This document shows positions 7,248-13,143 of a DNA stretch of 13,143 bases, piece by piece (position 1 is the stretch's first letter; the number at the start of each line of letters is the position of its first letter). The notes under the pieces are model-generated. The model was given only the letters and a program-made list of their open reading frames with translations. It searched no databases and was not told the DNA's origin. Both the position numbers and the translations under genes were made by a program. This DNA is from an uncultured Verrucomicrobiota bacterium (GTDB lineage: Bacteria; Verrucomicrobiota; Verrucomicrobiia; Chthoniobacterales; SZAS-18): the NCBI GenBank assembly GCA_937873255.1, contig CALMVM010000361.1, positions 1 to 13,143 of the forward strand, read 5' to 3'.

Positions 7248-7934
7248 ATGCTCGATCCAAGGACAATCTCGGTGGTGGCCTGGGACCTGGACAACACACT
7301 CTTCGACCGCGATGCTGCGGTGCGACGCTTTTTCCAGTGGTATCTGGCGCGGCTCGGCCGGGACGCGCCGGAGAGGGGTGGACCCGTCTTGCTGGAAGCG
7401 ATCATGGCGCTGGACAACGGCGGGCACGGCGACCGGCTGGCCTTTTGCCGAGAGGTGCGCGTGCTCTGCGGACACGACCCCGCTACGGCCGGCCAATTGT
7501 GGACCGCCTGGCAGAAGAAACTGCCGGAGTTCATCCAACCCGACAGCGCGACCGTCGGCGCTTTGTTCTGGCTGCGGAACCGCTTCCGCCACGCACTGAT
7601 CTCTAACGGCGGCGGTGCGTTGCAGCGCGCCAAACTGCGGAGCGCAGGCGTGCGGCACCATTTCGGGGCAGGCGACATTTTCATCTCGGGCGAGGTCGGG
7701 TTCGAGAAGCCCGACCGGCGGATATTCGAGGCGGCACTGTGCGCTTGGGGCATACCGCCGGAACAAATTCTCCACGTGGGCGACCATCCGACAAACGACA
7801 TCATGGGTGCCGCCGCCTTGGGGATGCGGACGTGCTGGGTATCGCGGGGTCGTATCCCGCCGCCGGACATGCGCGCGGACGCGACGGTGGAACATTCCCG
7901 GGAGGTTGCGTCCCTGATCTTGCCAAAACGATGA
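7248..7934 (+). CDS. HAD-superfamily hydrolase (subfamily IA type), first gene of the radical SAM operon
   Basis: 228 residues from the ATG at 7248. All four HAD motifs are visible: motif I WDLDNTLFD with the nucleophile Asp13 and Asp15; motif II LISNGGG with Ser119 and Asn120; motif III Lys154 in GFEKPDRRIFE; motif IV HVGDHPTNDIMGA with Asp179 and Asp184. A helical cap of about 85 residues (roughly 20-105) lies between motifs I and II, as in subfamily IA/C1-cap phosphatases and dehalogenases. It is probably a cytoplasmic phosphatase; substrate cannot be read from the sequence. Its stop overlaps the next start by ATGA (7931-7934), tying it to the STM4013-type gene. I do not recall a HAD protein among the five Salmonella STM4011-4015 genes, so here it is an added member. 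It could dephosphorylate a pathway intermediate or clean up a by-product. Confidence 0.9.
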   Translation: MLDPRTISVVAWDLDNTLFDRDAAVRRFFQWYLARLGRDAPERGGPVLLEAIMALDNGGHGDRLAFCREVRVLCGHDPATAGQLWTAWQKKLPEFIQPDSATVGALFWLRNRFRHALISNGGGALQRAKLRSAGVRHHFGAGDIFISGEVGFEKPDRRIFEAALCAWGIPPEQILHVGDHPTNDIMGAAALGMRTCWVSRGRIPPPDMRADATVEHSREVASLILPKR

Positions 7935-8734
7935 TCCGAGACATGAACCGGCTCGTGGGCACGCACGACGTGGTGTTCATCACGCTGGACACCCTGCGTT
8001 TCGACGTGGCGGACCAGTGTTTCCGCCAGGGCCGGACGCCGAATTTCTCCTGGTGGTTCCCCGGCGGCTGGGAGAAACGCCACACCGCCGGCAGTTTCAC
8101 CTACGCCGCGCACCAGGCATTTTTCGCGGGATTCCTGCCGACGCCGGTGGACGCGCCCGGCGCTCCCCGGCTGTTCGCCGCACGGTTCGCGGGCAGCGAG
8201 ACGACCGGCAAGGAAACCTGCGTGTTCGACGCGCCGGACATCGTCGCGGGCCTGCATGGACGCGGCTACCACACGGTCTGCATCGGCGGGGTGGGGTTCT
8301 TCAACAAACTGACCCCGTTGGGCAGCGTCCTGCCCGGCTTGTTCGACGAGAGCCACTGGTCGCCGGAACTCGGTGTGACGAACCCGGACTCGACGCGCGC
8401 GCAGTTCGCCCTGGCAGTCCGGCGGTTGGAGGAATTGCCGCTGGCGCAGCGCGTTTTTTTGTTCATCAACGTCAGCGCGATCCACCAGCCGAACCGGCAC
8501 TATCTCGACGGCGCGGCGGAAGATTCGCTAGCCAGCCACGCCGCCGCGCTTTGCCATGTGGACGGGGAGCTTCCCCGGTTGCAGCAGGCGCTGGCGCGGC
8601 GGGGCGCGGCGGTCGTGATCGTGTGTTCCGATCACGGCACGCTTTATGGGGAAGACGGTTTCACCGGGCATCGGATCGGGCATCCGGCGGTCTGGACGGT
8701 GCCCTACGCCGATGGCATCTTCCCCGCCACATGA
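7931..8734 (+). CDS. STM4013/SEN3800 family hydrolase (alkaline-phosphatase superfamily)
   Basis: 267 residues, started at the ATG of the ATGA overlap with the HAD gene. The frame stays open back to 7739, but that stretch reads the HAD gene out of frame and is not protein-like. The next ATG, at 7943, is an alternative. Superfamily metal-site features are in the expected order: VVFITLDTLRFDVADQ (14-29) with Asp20, a likely nucleophile Thr58 in GSFTYAAHQAFFAG 38 residues later, IVCSDHGTLYGEDGF (230-244) with Asp234/His235, and GHRIGHPAVW (246-255) with His247 or His251. Sulfatases and phosphatases of this fold use two metals to cleave sulfate or phosphate esters. It is short for a sulfatase (usually over 400 residues) and has no CxPxR formylglycine motif, so phosphoester hydrolysis or transfer is more likely. 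There is no signal peptide, so it is probably cytoplasmic. Family call is from sequence pattern plus the STM4011/4012/4014/4015 context. Confidence 0.88.
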   Translation: MIRDMNRLVGTHDVVFITLDTLRFDVADQCFRQGRTPNFSWWFPGGWEKRHTAGSFTYAAHQAFFAGFLPTPVDAPGAPRLFAARFAGSETTGKETCVFDAPDIVAGLHGRGYHTVCIGGVGFFNKLTPLGSVLPGLFDESHWSPELGVTNPDSTRAQFALAVRRLEELPLAQRVFLFINVSAIHQPNRHYLDGAAEDSLASHAAALCHVDGELPRLQQALARRGAAVVIVCSDHGTLYGEDGFTGHRIGHPAVWTVPYADGIFPAT

Positions 8735-10056
8735 GCCTGCGCGAACGTCTCCAGCTCCAGCCGTTCCAGGGTTACGCGTACTCCTACCCGCACAAGCTGG
8801 CGTATCGCCCGTTCGCGCCGGCGCTGCCGCTTGCCCCGCTCTGGGCAAGGGAGGATCGGCGGGCGCTTTTTTTGTACGTGCATCTTCCATTTTGCGAGAT
8901 GCGCTGCGGCTTTTGCAACCTGTTCACCACGGCGAATCCGCAGGAAGGCGTGGTGGACGCCTACCTGGCGGCGCTGGAGCGTCAGATGCGGGTCATGGGA
9001 GCGGTCCTGACCCCCGCGCGTTTCGCCCGGGCGGCGTTCGGCGGTGGGACGCCGACGTTTCTTTCCGAGGGGGAAATCGAGAGGATTTTCGCCGGGATCG
9101 ACCAGCACCTGGGCGGCATTGCGCCGGGGGTGCCCGTGTCCTTCGAGATGTCGCCCGCGACCGTCTCGGCCGGAAAATTGCAAACGTTGAAAAACCTCGG
9201 AGTGACCCGGGCGAGTATCGGCGTGCAGAGTTTCCTGATCGAAGAAACGAAGGCGCTCGGCCGCCCGCAGAATCCGGCCGACGTGGCCCATGCGCTGACC
9301 CTCATGCGGGAGGCCGGGTTCGCGGTGTTGAATCTCGACCTGATCTACGGCGCGCCGAACCAGACGACGAAATCTTGGGAACATTCGCTGCGGGAAGCGA
9401 TGCGCTGGACGCCCGAAGAAATCTACCTTTATCCGCTCTACGTGCGTCCACTGACCGGACTGGAACGGTTGCGCCGGGAGCCGTCCGACCTGCGTTTGGA
9501 GTTGTACCGTCGCGGGCGCGATTTTCTTCTCGCTCATGGCTACCGGCAGCTTTCCATGCGGCTATTCCGCCGCGCGGAAGTGGAGGCCGATCCCACGGAC
9601 GGCGGCCCGGTTTATTGTTGCCAGGAGGACGGCATGGTGGGCCTCGGGGCCGGCGCGCGCTCGTACACGCGGGACGTGCATTACAGCAGCGAGTACGCCG
9701 TGGGCCGGGCCGGGGTGCGCGGGATCATCGCGGATTTCAGCGCCTGGTCCGACGCGCGGCTCGAAACGGCGGATTACGGCTGCGCGCTGACCCCTGACGA
9801 GCGGCGGCGGCGCTACGTGATCAAGTCGCTGTTGCGCAGCAGCGGATTGTCGCTGACGGCTTACCGCGAGGAATTCGGCGGGGACGCGATGGAGGACTTC
9901 GCCGAACTCGGGGAGTTACCCGGGTATGGGTTGGCCGAACGCGAGGGCGACCGGCTCGTGTTCACCGCCGCCGGCCTGGAACGTTCGGACACGGTCGGTC
10001 CGGCGCTTTTTTCACGCGACACCGAGCGGCGGATGGAGGAATTTGACCTTGCATGA
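8731..10056 (+). CDS. STM4012 family radical SAM protein (HemN-like)
   Basis: 441 residues from the ATG in the ATGA overlap with the STM4013-type gene; the open frame back to 8017 is antiphase to real coding sequence. The N-terminal YAYSYPHKLAYRPF (15-28) is typical of this family as I recall it. The SAM/4Fe-4S motif is CEMRCGFC (Cys55, Cys59, Cys62) in LYVHLPFCEMRCGFCNLF, followed by FGGGTPTFLSEGEIERIF (103-120), SFEMSPATV (137-145), RASIGVQSF (160-168) and LNLDLIYGAP. This is the order seen in HemN/HemW. The C-terminal part (RRRYVIKSLLRSSGLSLTAY) resembles the HemN C-terminal domain. The fourth cysteine of the HemN CX3CX2CXC signature is replaced by Leu64. Radical SAM chemistry generates a 5'-deoxyadenosyl radical; the HemN branch includes oxidases and methyltransferases. 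It is not expected to be a heme enzyme, given this motif and context. It is probably cytoplasmic and oxygen-sensitive; substrate unknown. Confidence 0.92.
   Translation: MSLRERLQLQPFQGYAYSYPHKLAYRPFAPALPLAPLWAREDRRALFLYVHLPFCEMRCGFCNLFTTANPQEGVVDAYLAALERQMRVMGAVLTPARFARAAFGGGTPTFLSEGEIERIFAGIDQHLGGIAPGVPVSFEMSPATVSAGKLQTLKNLGVTRASIGVQSFLIEETKALGRPQNPADVAHALTLMREAGFAVLNLDLIYGAPNQTTKSWEHSLREAMRWTPEEIYLYPLYVRPLTGLERLRREPSDLRLELYRRGRDFLLAHGYRQLSMRLFRRAEVEADPTDGGPVYCCQEDGMVGLGAGARSYTRDVHYSSEYAVGRAGVRGIIADFSAWSDARLETADYGCALTPDERRRRYVIKSLLRSSGLSLTAYREEFGGDAMEDFAELGELPGYGLAEREGDRLVFTAAGLERSDTVGPALFSRDTERRMEEFDLA
10035..10040 (+). promoter_or_regulatory. Strong ribosome binding site ahead of the STM4011-type gene
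   Basis: GGAGGA inside the 3' end of the STM4012-type gene is 12 bases before the ATG at 10053. It is the best Shine-Dalgarno in the operon, though the spacing is long. It could let the last gene be translated independently of coupling. Confidence 0.45.
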
Positions 10057-10931
10057 AGGCGTGGTCCATCCTTTACCGAGGCCCGCTTTCCAGTTGCAAC
10101 TACGGTTGCGATTATTGCCCGTTCGCCAAGACGACGAACACCCGGGAAGAACTGCGCGACGACGAGGAGAAACTCATCCGGTTCGCCGATTGGGTGGAGG
10201 GCAGGCGGGAGAGCATCGGCGTTCTGTTCACGCCGTGGGGCGAGGCGCTTTTTCATCGTGCGTACCAGCAGGCCATCACGCGGTTGAGCCGCCTGCCCAA
10301 CGTGCGCCGGGTGTCGATCCAGACCAACCTTTCCGCGCCCCTCGACTGGCTGGCGGATTGCGCGGCGGGGACGGTCGCGCTGTGGACGACGTTCCACCCG
10401 ACGCAGACCACCCGGGCGAGGTTTCTCGCGCGGTGCGCGGAGTTGGACCGCCTCGGCGTCGCGCACAGCGTGGGAGTCGTCGGATTGATCGACGTCCTCG
10501 CCGACATCGAGGCCCTCCGCCGGGAACTCAACCCGGCAACGTATCTGTGGGTGAACGCGTACAAGCGGCAGCCCGACTATTATTCGCCCGTGGACCTCGC
10601 CCGGCTCGAACGGGTGGACCCGTTGTTCCCGCTGAACGCTCGCCATTACCCTAGCCTGGGTGAGAGCTGCCGGGGCGGGGCCAGCGTGTTTTCCGTGGAC
10701 GGCGAGGGCACGATGCGGCGCTGTCATTTCATCCGCGCGCCCATCGGCAACATCTACGAACCCGGGTTTGAGTCTGCCCTGCGCGAGCGGCCCTGCACGA
10801 ACGAAACGTGCGGCTGTCACATCGGCTACGTGCATCTCGACCGGCTCGATCTTTACGGGACGTTCGGCGAAGGGGTGCTCGAACGGATTCCCGTCCGGGG
10901 CAGCTTTTCCTCCGCGCGTCGCACCGCTTAG
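10053..10931 (+). CDS. STM4011 family radical SAM protein with SPASM-like C-terminal cysteines
   Basis: 292 residues from the ATG in the ATGA overlap with the STM4012-type gene. The N-terminus reads WSILYRGPLSSCNYGCDYCP, with the SAM-cluster motif CX3CX2C at Cys15, Cys19 and Cys22. GVLFTPWGEALFH (56-68) takes the place of the usual GGE stretch, and VSIQTNLS (87-94) matches the beta-strand/Asn motif of radical SAM activases and SPASM enzymes. The C-terminus adds Cys206, Cys224, Cys248, Cys253 and Cys255. Cys206-X12-Gly-X4-Cys224 fits the first half of the SPASM consensus, and CX4CXC follows. This suggests at least one auxiliary Fe-S cluster, as in enzymes that modify peptides or proteins. It is last in the operon; 147 bases separate it from the next gene. 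Family assignment is strong by context and pattern; the reaction is unknown. It is probably cytoplasmic. Confidence 0.92.
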   Translation: MKAWSILYRGPLSSCNYGCDYCPFAKTTNTREELRDDEEKLIRFADWVEGRRESIGVLFTPWGEALFHRAYQQAITRLSRLPNVRRVSIQTNLSAPLDWLADCAAGTVALWTTFHPTQTTRARFLARCAELDRLGVAHSVGVVGLIDVLADIEALRRELNPATYLWVNAYKRQPDYYSPVDLARLERVDPLFPLNARHYPSLGESCRGGASVFSVDGEGTMRRCHFIRAPIGNIYEPGFESALRERPCTNETCGCHIGYVHLDRLDLYGTFGEGVLERIPVRGSFSSARRTA

Positions 10932-11078
10932 GAAACGGGCCGGACGCTCCGCGGTTGTTCTGTCCGGTGGTGCATCCTGCCAGGAAGCAGTCGGCGCGCG
11001 ACAACGCCGGTTCGGCAACGCGGATGGGCGGTTTCTGGCACTTCATCTGCTCACCATGGGGTTCTCCCTGCGAGTGCC
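10932..11078. other. Intergenic gap after the STM4011-type gene
   Basis: 147 bases with no convincing gene. It contains CCGGAC (10940-10945) and GTCCGG (10962-10967), a 6-base inverted repeat with a 16-base loop and no T tract, so only a weak terminator candidate for the radical SAM operon. A promoter for the ankyrin gene is expected here, but I see no clear sigma-70-type boxes. Confidence 0.4.
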
Positions 11079-12710
11079 ATGGTTCATCCCTGTTTTCCTT
11101 CCACCGGCGGACGCGACCCGGAACGCCGGAGACTCGTTCCAAGCACTGCCAGGTTCTTCCTGCCGGGCCTGTTCGCACTCCTGAGCGCCGTTTCCTTTCC
11201 CGCCGCCGCCGCTGAGACTCCCGGCCGCGCGCCGCAGCGCGACCCGCGACTGGACGCCCCTCTGCTGGAGGCAGCGGAAGCCGGCGACGCTGCGAAGGTC
11301 AAAATTCTCCTGGATCAGGGGGCCGACCCAAAAACGTGCAACCGTTTCGGCTGGCCGGCTTCCGTCCTCGCCGCCCGGCGCGGACACACGGAAGTGTTGC
11401 GCCGACTCTACGAGCGCGACGAAGACACGGCCGAACAAAACGCCCCCGGCCATTGGACGCCCATCATCGAAGCCGCCAAGCACAGCCACCTGGAAGCCGT
11501 CCGCTTCCTGCTGGCCTGCCACGTGGAACCGCAAGAGGAGACCGACGAGGGAGACTCTGCGGAAGGCTACGCCGAGGGACGCGGCTATCGGGAAATCGTC
11601 GCTCTGTTGCGCCAGGCATCGGGCCAGCCGCCTGAAATCGCCCCGGCGACCGACGGCGAATCCCCGCTCGTATCCGCCGCCACCGACGGGGACGCCGCCG
11701 TGCTCGCCCGGCTCCTCGACGGGGGCGAATCGGTCGAGTCGCGCAACCAGCAGGGCCAGACCCTCTTGATTTGCGCGGTCAGGGGCGACCGGACCGAGGC
11801 GGTGCGGCTGCTGCTCGCCCGGCACGCCGATCCCAACAACCTCTCGCTCTTCGGCTGTTCAGCGTTGGATTTTGCCGTCGACCGTGGCCGCGAGGAAATC
11901 GTCAAGCTGCTGCTGGAAGCCGGCGCGGATCCGAACGGCTTCCGCTCGCACGACGCCTTCGGCGACGGTTTTTCGCCTCTGTTCCAATCGTTCAAGGCCG
12001 GCCGGGTCGAACTTGTCAAGCTCCTGCTGGCTCACGGCGCACGGCTAGATGACACCAACAACGCCGGAGACACCGCGCTGCTGCAAGCCGCCCGGTGGCC
12101 GCACGTCGAGACGCTCGCCTTTCTGGTGGCGCAGGGTCAGTCCGTCCAAACGGCCAACCGCTACGGGTGCACCCCTCTGATGTACGCGGCGACCAACGGC
12201 TGCGAGGAGAATATCCGCTTCCTGCTCGCCCACGGGGCGGACCTGCAAGCCAAGGCCAAAAACCGCAACCCCGAACGGCGCACGGGCCAGCCGTTCGGCG
12301 CGCTCGAAGCGGCCATCATCCACGGCGAGCCCTACGCGCAGGAAATCCTGATCGACGCCGGGGCCAGGCCGGCCAACCCCGGGGCCGCGCTCACCGAGGA
12401 ACTCTTCAAGGGCATCGACGGGAAAGATTTCGAGCGTGTGCAGGCTGCTTTGCACAAAGGCGCTTCCGCGAACGACCCCGACGACTCCAACCGGCATCCC
12501 CTCCAAGTCGCCGTCCTCGAAGGCGAGCTGGGCCTCGTGCGACTCTTGCTCAAGTCGGGCGCGGACCCGAATGGCTCACCCGGCGACGGGCCGGCCTCCA
12601 CTCCCCTGGGCTACGCGCGGGAACGTCTGGGGGCTGCCGAGGACGCGGGCGAAAAACAGATCTTCACCCGCATCATCGAACTCCTCCAGCAGGCTCACGC
12701 CACCCGATGA
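11079..12710 (+). CDS. Exported ankyrin-repeat protein
   Basis: 543 residues from the ATG at 11079; no later ATG/GTG/TTG start lies before the signal sequence. An unusually long, Arg-rich n-region (RDPERRRLVPSTAR) precedes the hydrophobic FFLPGLFALLSAVSF and an Ala-rich cleavage region near residue 45 (PAAAA/ETP). It therefore looks like a Sec signal peptide with no lipobox, placing the protein in the periplasm or outside. Residues about 58-540 are ankyrin repeats, about eleven in number: APLLEAAEAGDAAKVKILLD, GQTLLICAVRGDRTEAVRLL, SALDFAVDRGREEIVKLLLE, CTPLMYAATNGCEENIRFLL, HPLQVAVLEGELGLVRLLLK, with GADPN and GARLDDTNNAG loops. Around residues 145-190 and 395-460 the repeats are degenerate (EETDEGDSAEGYAEGRG, KAKNRNPERRTGQPF), which may be spacers. 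Ankyrin arrays bind proteins; no catalytic domain is seen. The gene overlaps the CsgG-like gene by ATGA (12707-12710), so the two products may work together in the envelope. Confidence 0.88.
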   Translation: MVHPCFPSTGGRDPERRRLVPSTARFFLPGLFALLSAVSFPAAAAETPGRAPQRDPRLDAPLLEAAEAGDAAKVKILLDQGADPKTCNRFGWPASVLAARRGHTEVLRRLYERDEDTAEQNAPGHWTPIIEAAKHSHLEAVRFLLACHVEPQEETDEGDSAEGYAEGRGYREIVALLRQASGQPPEIAPATDGESPLVSAATDGDAAVLARLLDGGESVESRNQQGQTLLICAVRGDRTEAVRLLLARHADPNNLSLFGCSALDFAVDRGREEIVKLLLEAGADPNGFRSHDAFGDGFSPLFQSFKAGRVELVKLLLAHGARLDDTNNAGDTALLQAARWPHVETLAFLVAQGQSVQTANRYGCTPLMYAATNGCEENIRFLLAHGADLQAKAKNRNPERRTGQPFGALEAAIIHGEPYAQEILIDAGARPANPGAALTEELFKGIDGKDFERVQAALHKGASANDPDDSNRHPLQVAVLEGELGLVRLLLKSGADPNGSPGDGPASTPLGYARERLGAAEDAGEKQIFTRIIELLQQAHATR

Positions 12711-13143
12711 AGCGGCGTCAGTCTCCAGTCGTATCCCTCCTCGTCCTGTTCGTGGCGGCGGGTTGGCCCGGCTCAATCGTGAGCCCGGCCAGAGCGGACG
12801 AGGCGAAAGCAGGCTGGCGCGTCGTGATGGCCGATTTCACCACCGACGACGGCCTGGTTGCCAGCGCGGAGGGAGCGGCCCAATGGTCGCTCGTGACCCA
12901 GGCGGCTCTGACCGGACGGGAACCGGACGCGCAATGGATCGAGCGCGCGCAGTTGCACCTCGCAGCCGATGAACTGCACCTGTCGGCGGGCGGCTTCACG
13001 AGCGCGGCCGGCGCGTTGCGGGCGGGCCGGTGGCTCAAGGCGGCCGTGGCGGGCCTGGGCGGGTTTACCCGCCACGGGCCCGACGATGCCGGGCACACGC
13101 TGCGGTTGGAGATCGTCGATCTCGACCACGCCGACACGCTCGC
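12707..13143 (+). CDS. Exported CsgG-like protein, 3' end cut by the window
   Basis: The frame is open from the ATG at 12707, overlapping the ankyrin stop, to the right edge; 145 residues are visible. The N-terminus MKRRQSPVVSLLVLFVAAGW ends in SPARA/DEA near residue 30, a normal signal peptide with no lipobox cysteine. The mature part starts GWRVVMADFTTDDGLVASAE, then AQWIERAQLHLAADELHLSA, ALRAGRWLKAAVAGLGGF and LRLEIVDLDHADTL. This order (VADF opening, an ER-x-QL helix, then A/LGxxLxADxxxxGxF) matches CsgG/HfaB-type and related outer-membrane-associated domains as I remember them. CsgG forms the curli secretion pore, but many relatives in Verrucomicrobiota-like genomes are standalone periplasmic proteins without a lipid anchor, as this would be. 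The CsgG call is moderate; the export signal and coding status are firm. Confidence 0.62.
   Translation, partial: MKRRQSPVVSLLVLFVAAGWPGSIVSPARADEAKAGWRVVMADFTTDDGLVASAEGAAQWSLVTQAALTGREPDAQWIERAQLHLAADELHLSAGGFTSAAGALRAGRWLKAAVAGLGGFTRHGPDDAGHTLRLEIVDLDHADTL

Noticed and set aside
7739..7930. Upstream extension of the STM4013-type gene to 7739
   Set aside because: It reads the HAD gene out of frame. The family sequence begins after 7931, and the ATGA overlap fits the rest of the operon.
8017..8730. Upstream extension of the STM4012-type gene to 8017
   Set aside because: It overlaps the whole hydrolase gene in another frame and gives Arg-rich nonsense; the start at 8731 gives the expected family N-terminus.
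7931..8734. Classical sulfatase
   Set aside because: There is no CxPxR or SxPxR formylglycine motif and the protein is too short; a Thr nucleophile and phosphatase-type chemistry are more likely.
8731..10056. Heme biosynthesis coproporphyrinogen oxidase (HemN) or HemW
   Set aside because: The fold is similar, but the fourth signature cysteine is missing, the N-terminus is of STM4012 type, and the neighbours are the STM4011-4015 set.
9861..11018. Minus-strand 385-codon frame opposite both radical SAM genes
   Set aside because: It is antisense to well-recognised enzymes with intact cysteine motifs and shows no family features of its own.
11056..11184. Short frame beginning MGFSLRVPWFIPVF that looks like a signal peptide
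   Set aside because: It stops after 42 residues, overlaps the ankyrin gene in another frame, and the ankyrin frame has its own better signal sequence.
11250..12700. DNA-level tandem repeats in the ankyrin gene
   Set aside because: The periodicity is at protein level (about 33 residues); the DNA units have diverged and do not form a nucleotide repeat array.

Overview
This is a GC-rich bacterial window (roughly two-thirds G+C by eye) packed with genes; no gap exceeds 150 bases. Five junctions use the 4-base ATGA stop/start overlap and few genes have a good Shine-Dalgarno. Together with secreted ankyrin and CsgG-like genes, this would suit a Verrucomicrobiota-like or Planctomycete-like genome. 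No taxonomic marker gene is present, so that is a weak inference. There are no tRNAs, rRNAs, CRISPR arrays, transposases or phage genes.

Region 1 (2-3783, plus strand) is the 3' end of an operon of beta-propeller proteins. The first gene is cut by the left edge. The second is a 945-residue protein with a bpX6-type N-terminal region, helical TPR-like repeats and a C-terminal propeller. I recognise these as parts of the MoxR-vWA-beta-propeller (bpX) ternary systems, predicted NTP-dependent conflict or regulatory systems. The MoxR ATPase and vWA partners would lie left of the window.

Region 2 (3837-5126, plus strand) holds a small 103-residue conserved protein and a leucine-rich-repeat protein whose C-terminal domain resembles DUF6745. 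From memory these two families often sit side by side. Their starts share a similar leader sequence.

Region 3 (5105-10931) is a complete homologue set of the five-gene cluster named after Salmonella loci STM4011 to STM4015. On the minus strand are STM4015 (leucine-rich repeat) and then STM4014 (ATP-grasp). On the plus strand, divergent from a 52-base spacer, are a HAD hydrolase, STM4013 (alkaline-phosphatase-superfamily hydrolase), STM4012 (HemN-like radical SAM) and STM4011 (radical SAM with a SPASM-like cysteine tail), chained by ATGA overlaps. Two radical SAM enzymes, an ATP-grasp ligase and two hydrolases around an LRR protein look like a maturation pathway for a protein, peptide or small molecule. 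No function has been established that I know of. This is the best candidate for an undescribed system here.

Region 4 (11079-13143, plus strand) is an exported ankyrin-repeat protein overlapping a signal-peptide-bearing, CsgG-like protein that runs off the right edge. They probably form a separate envelope-associated operon.
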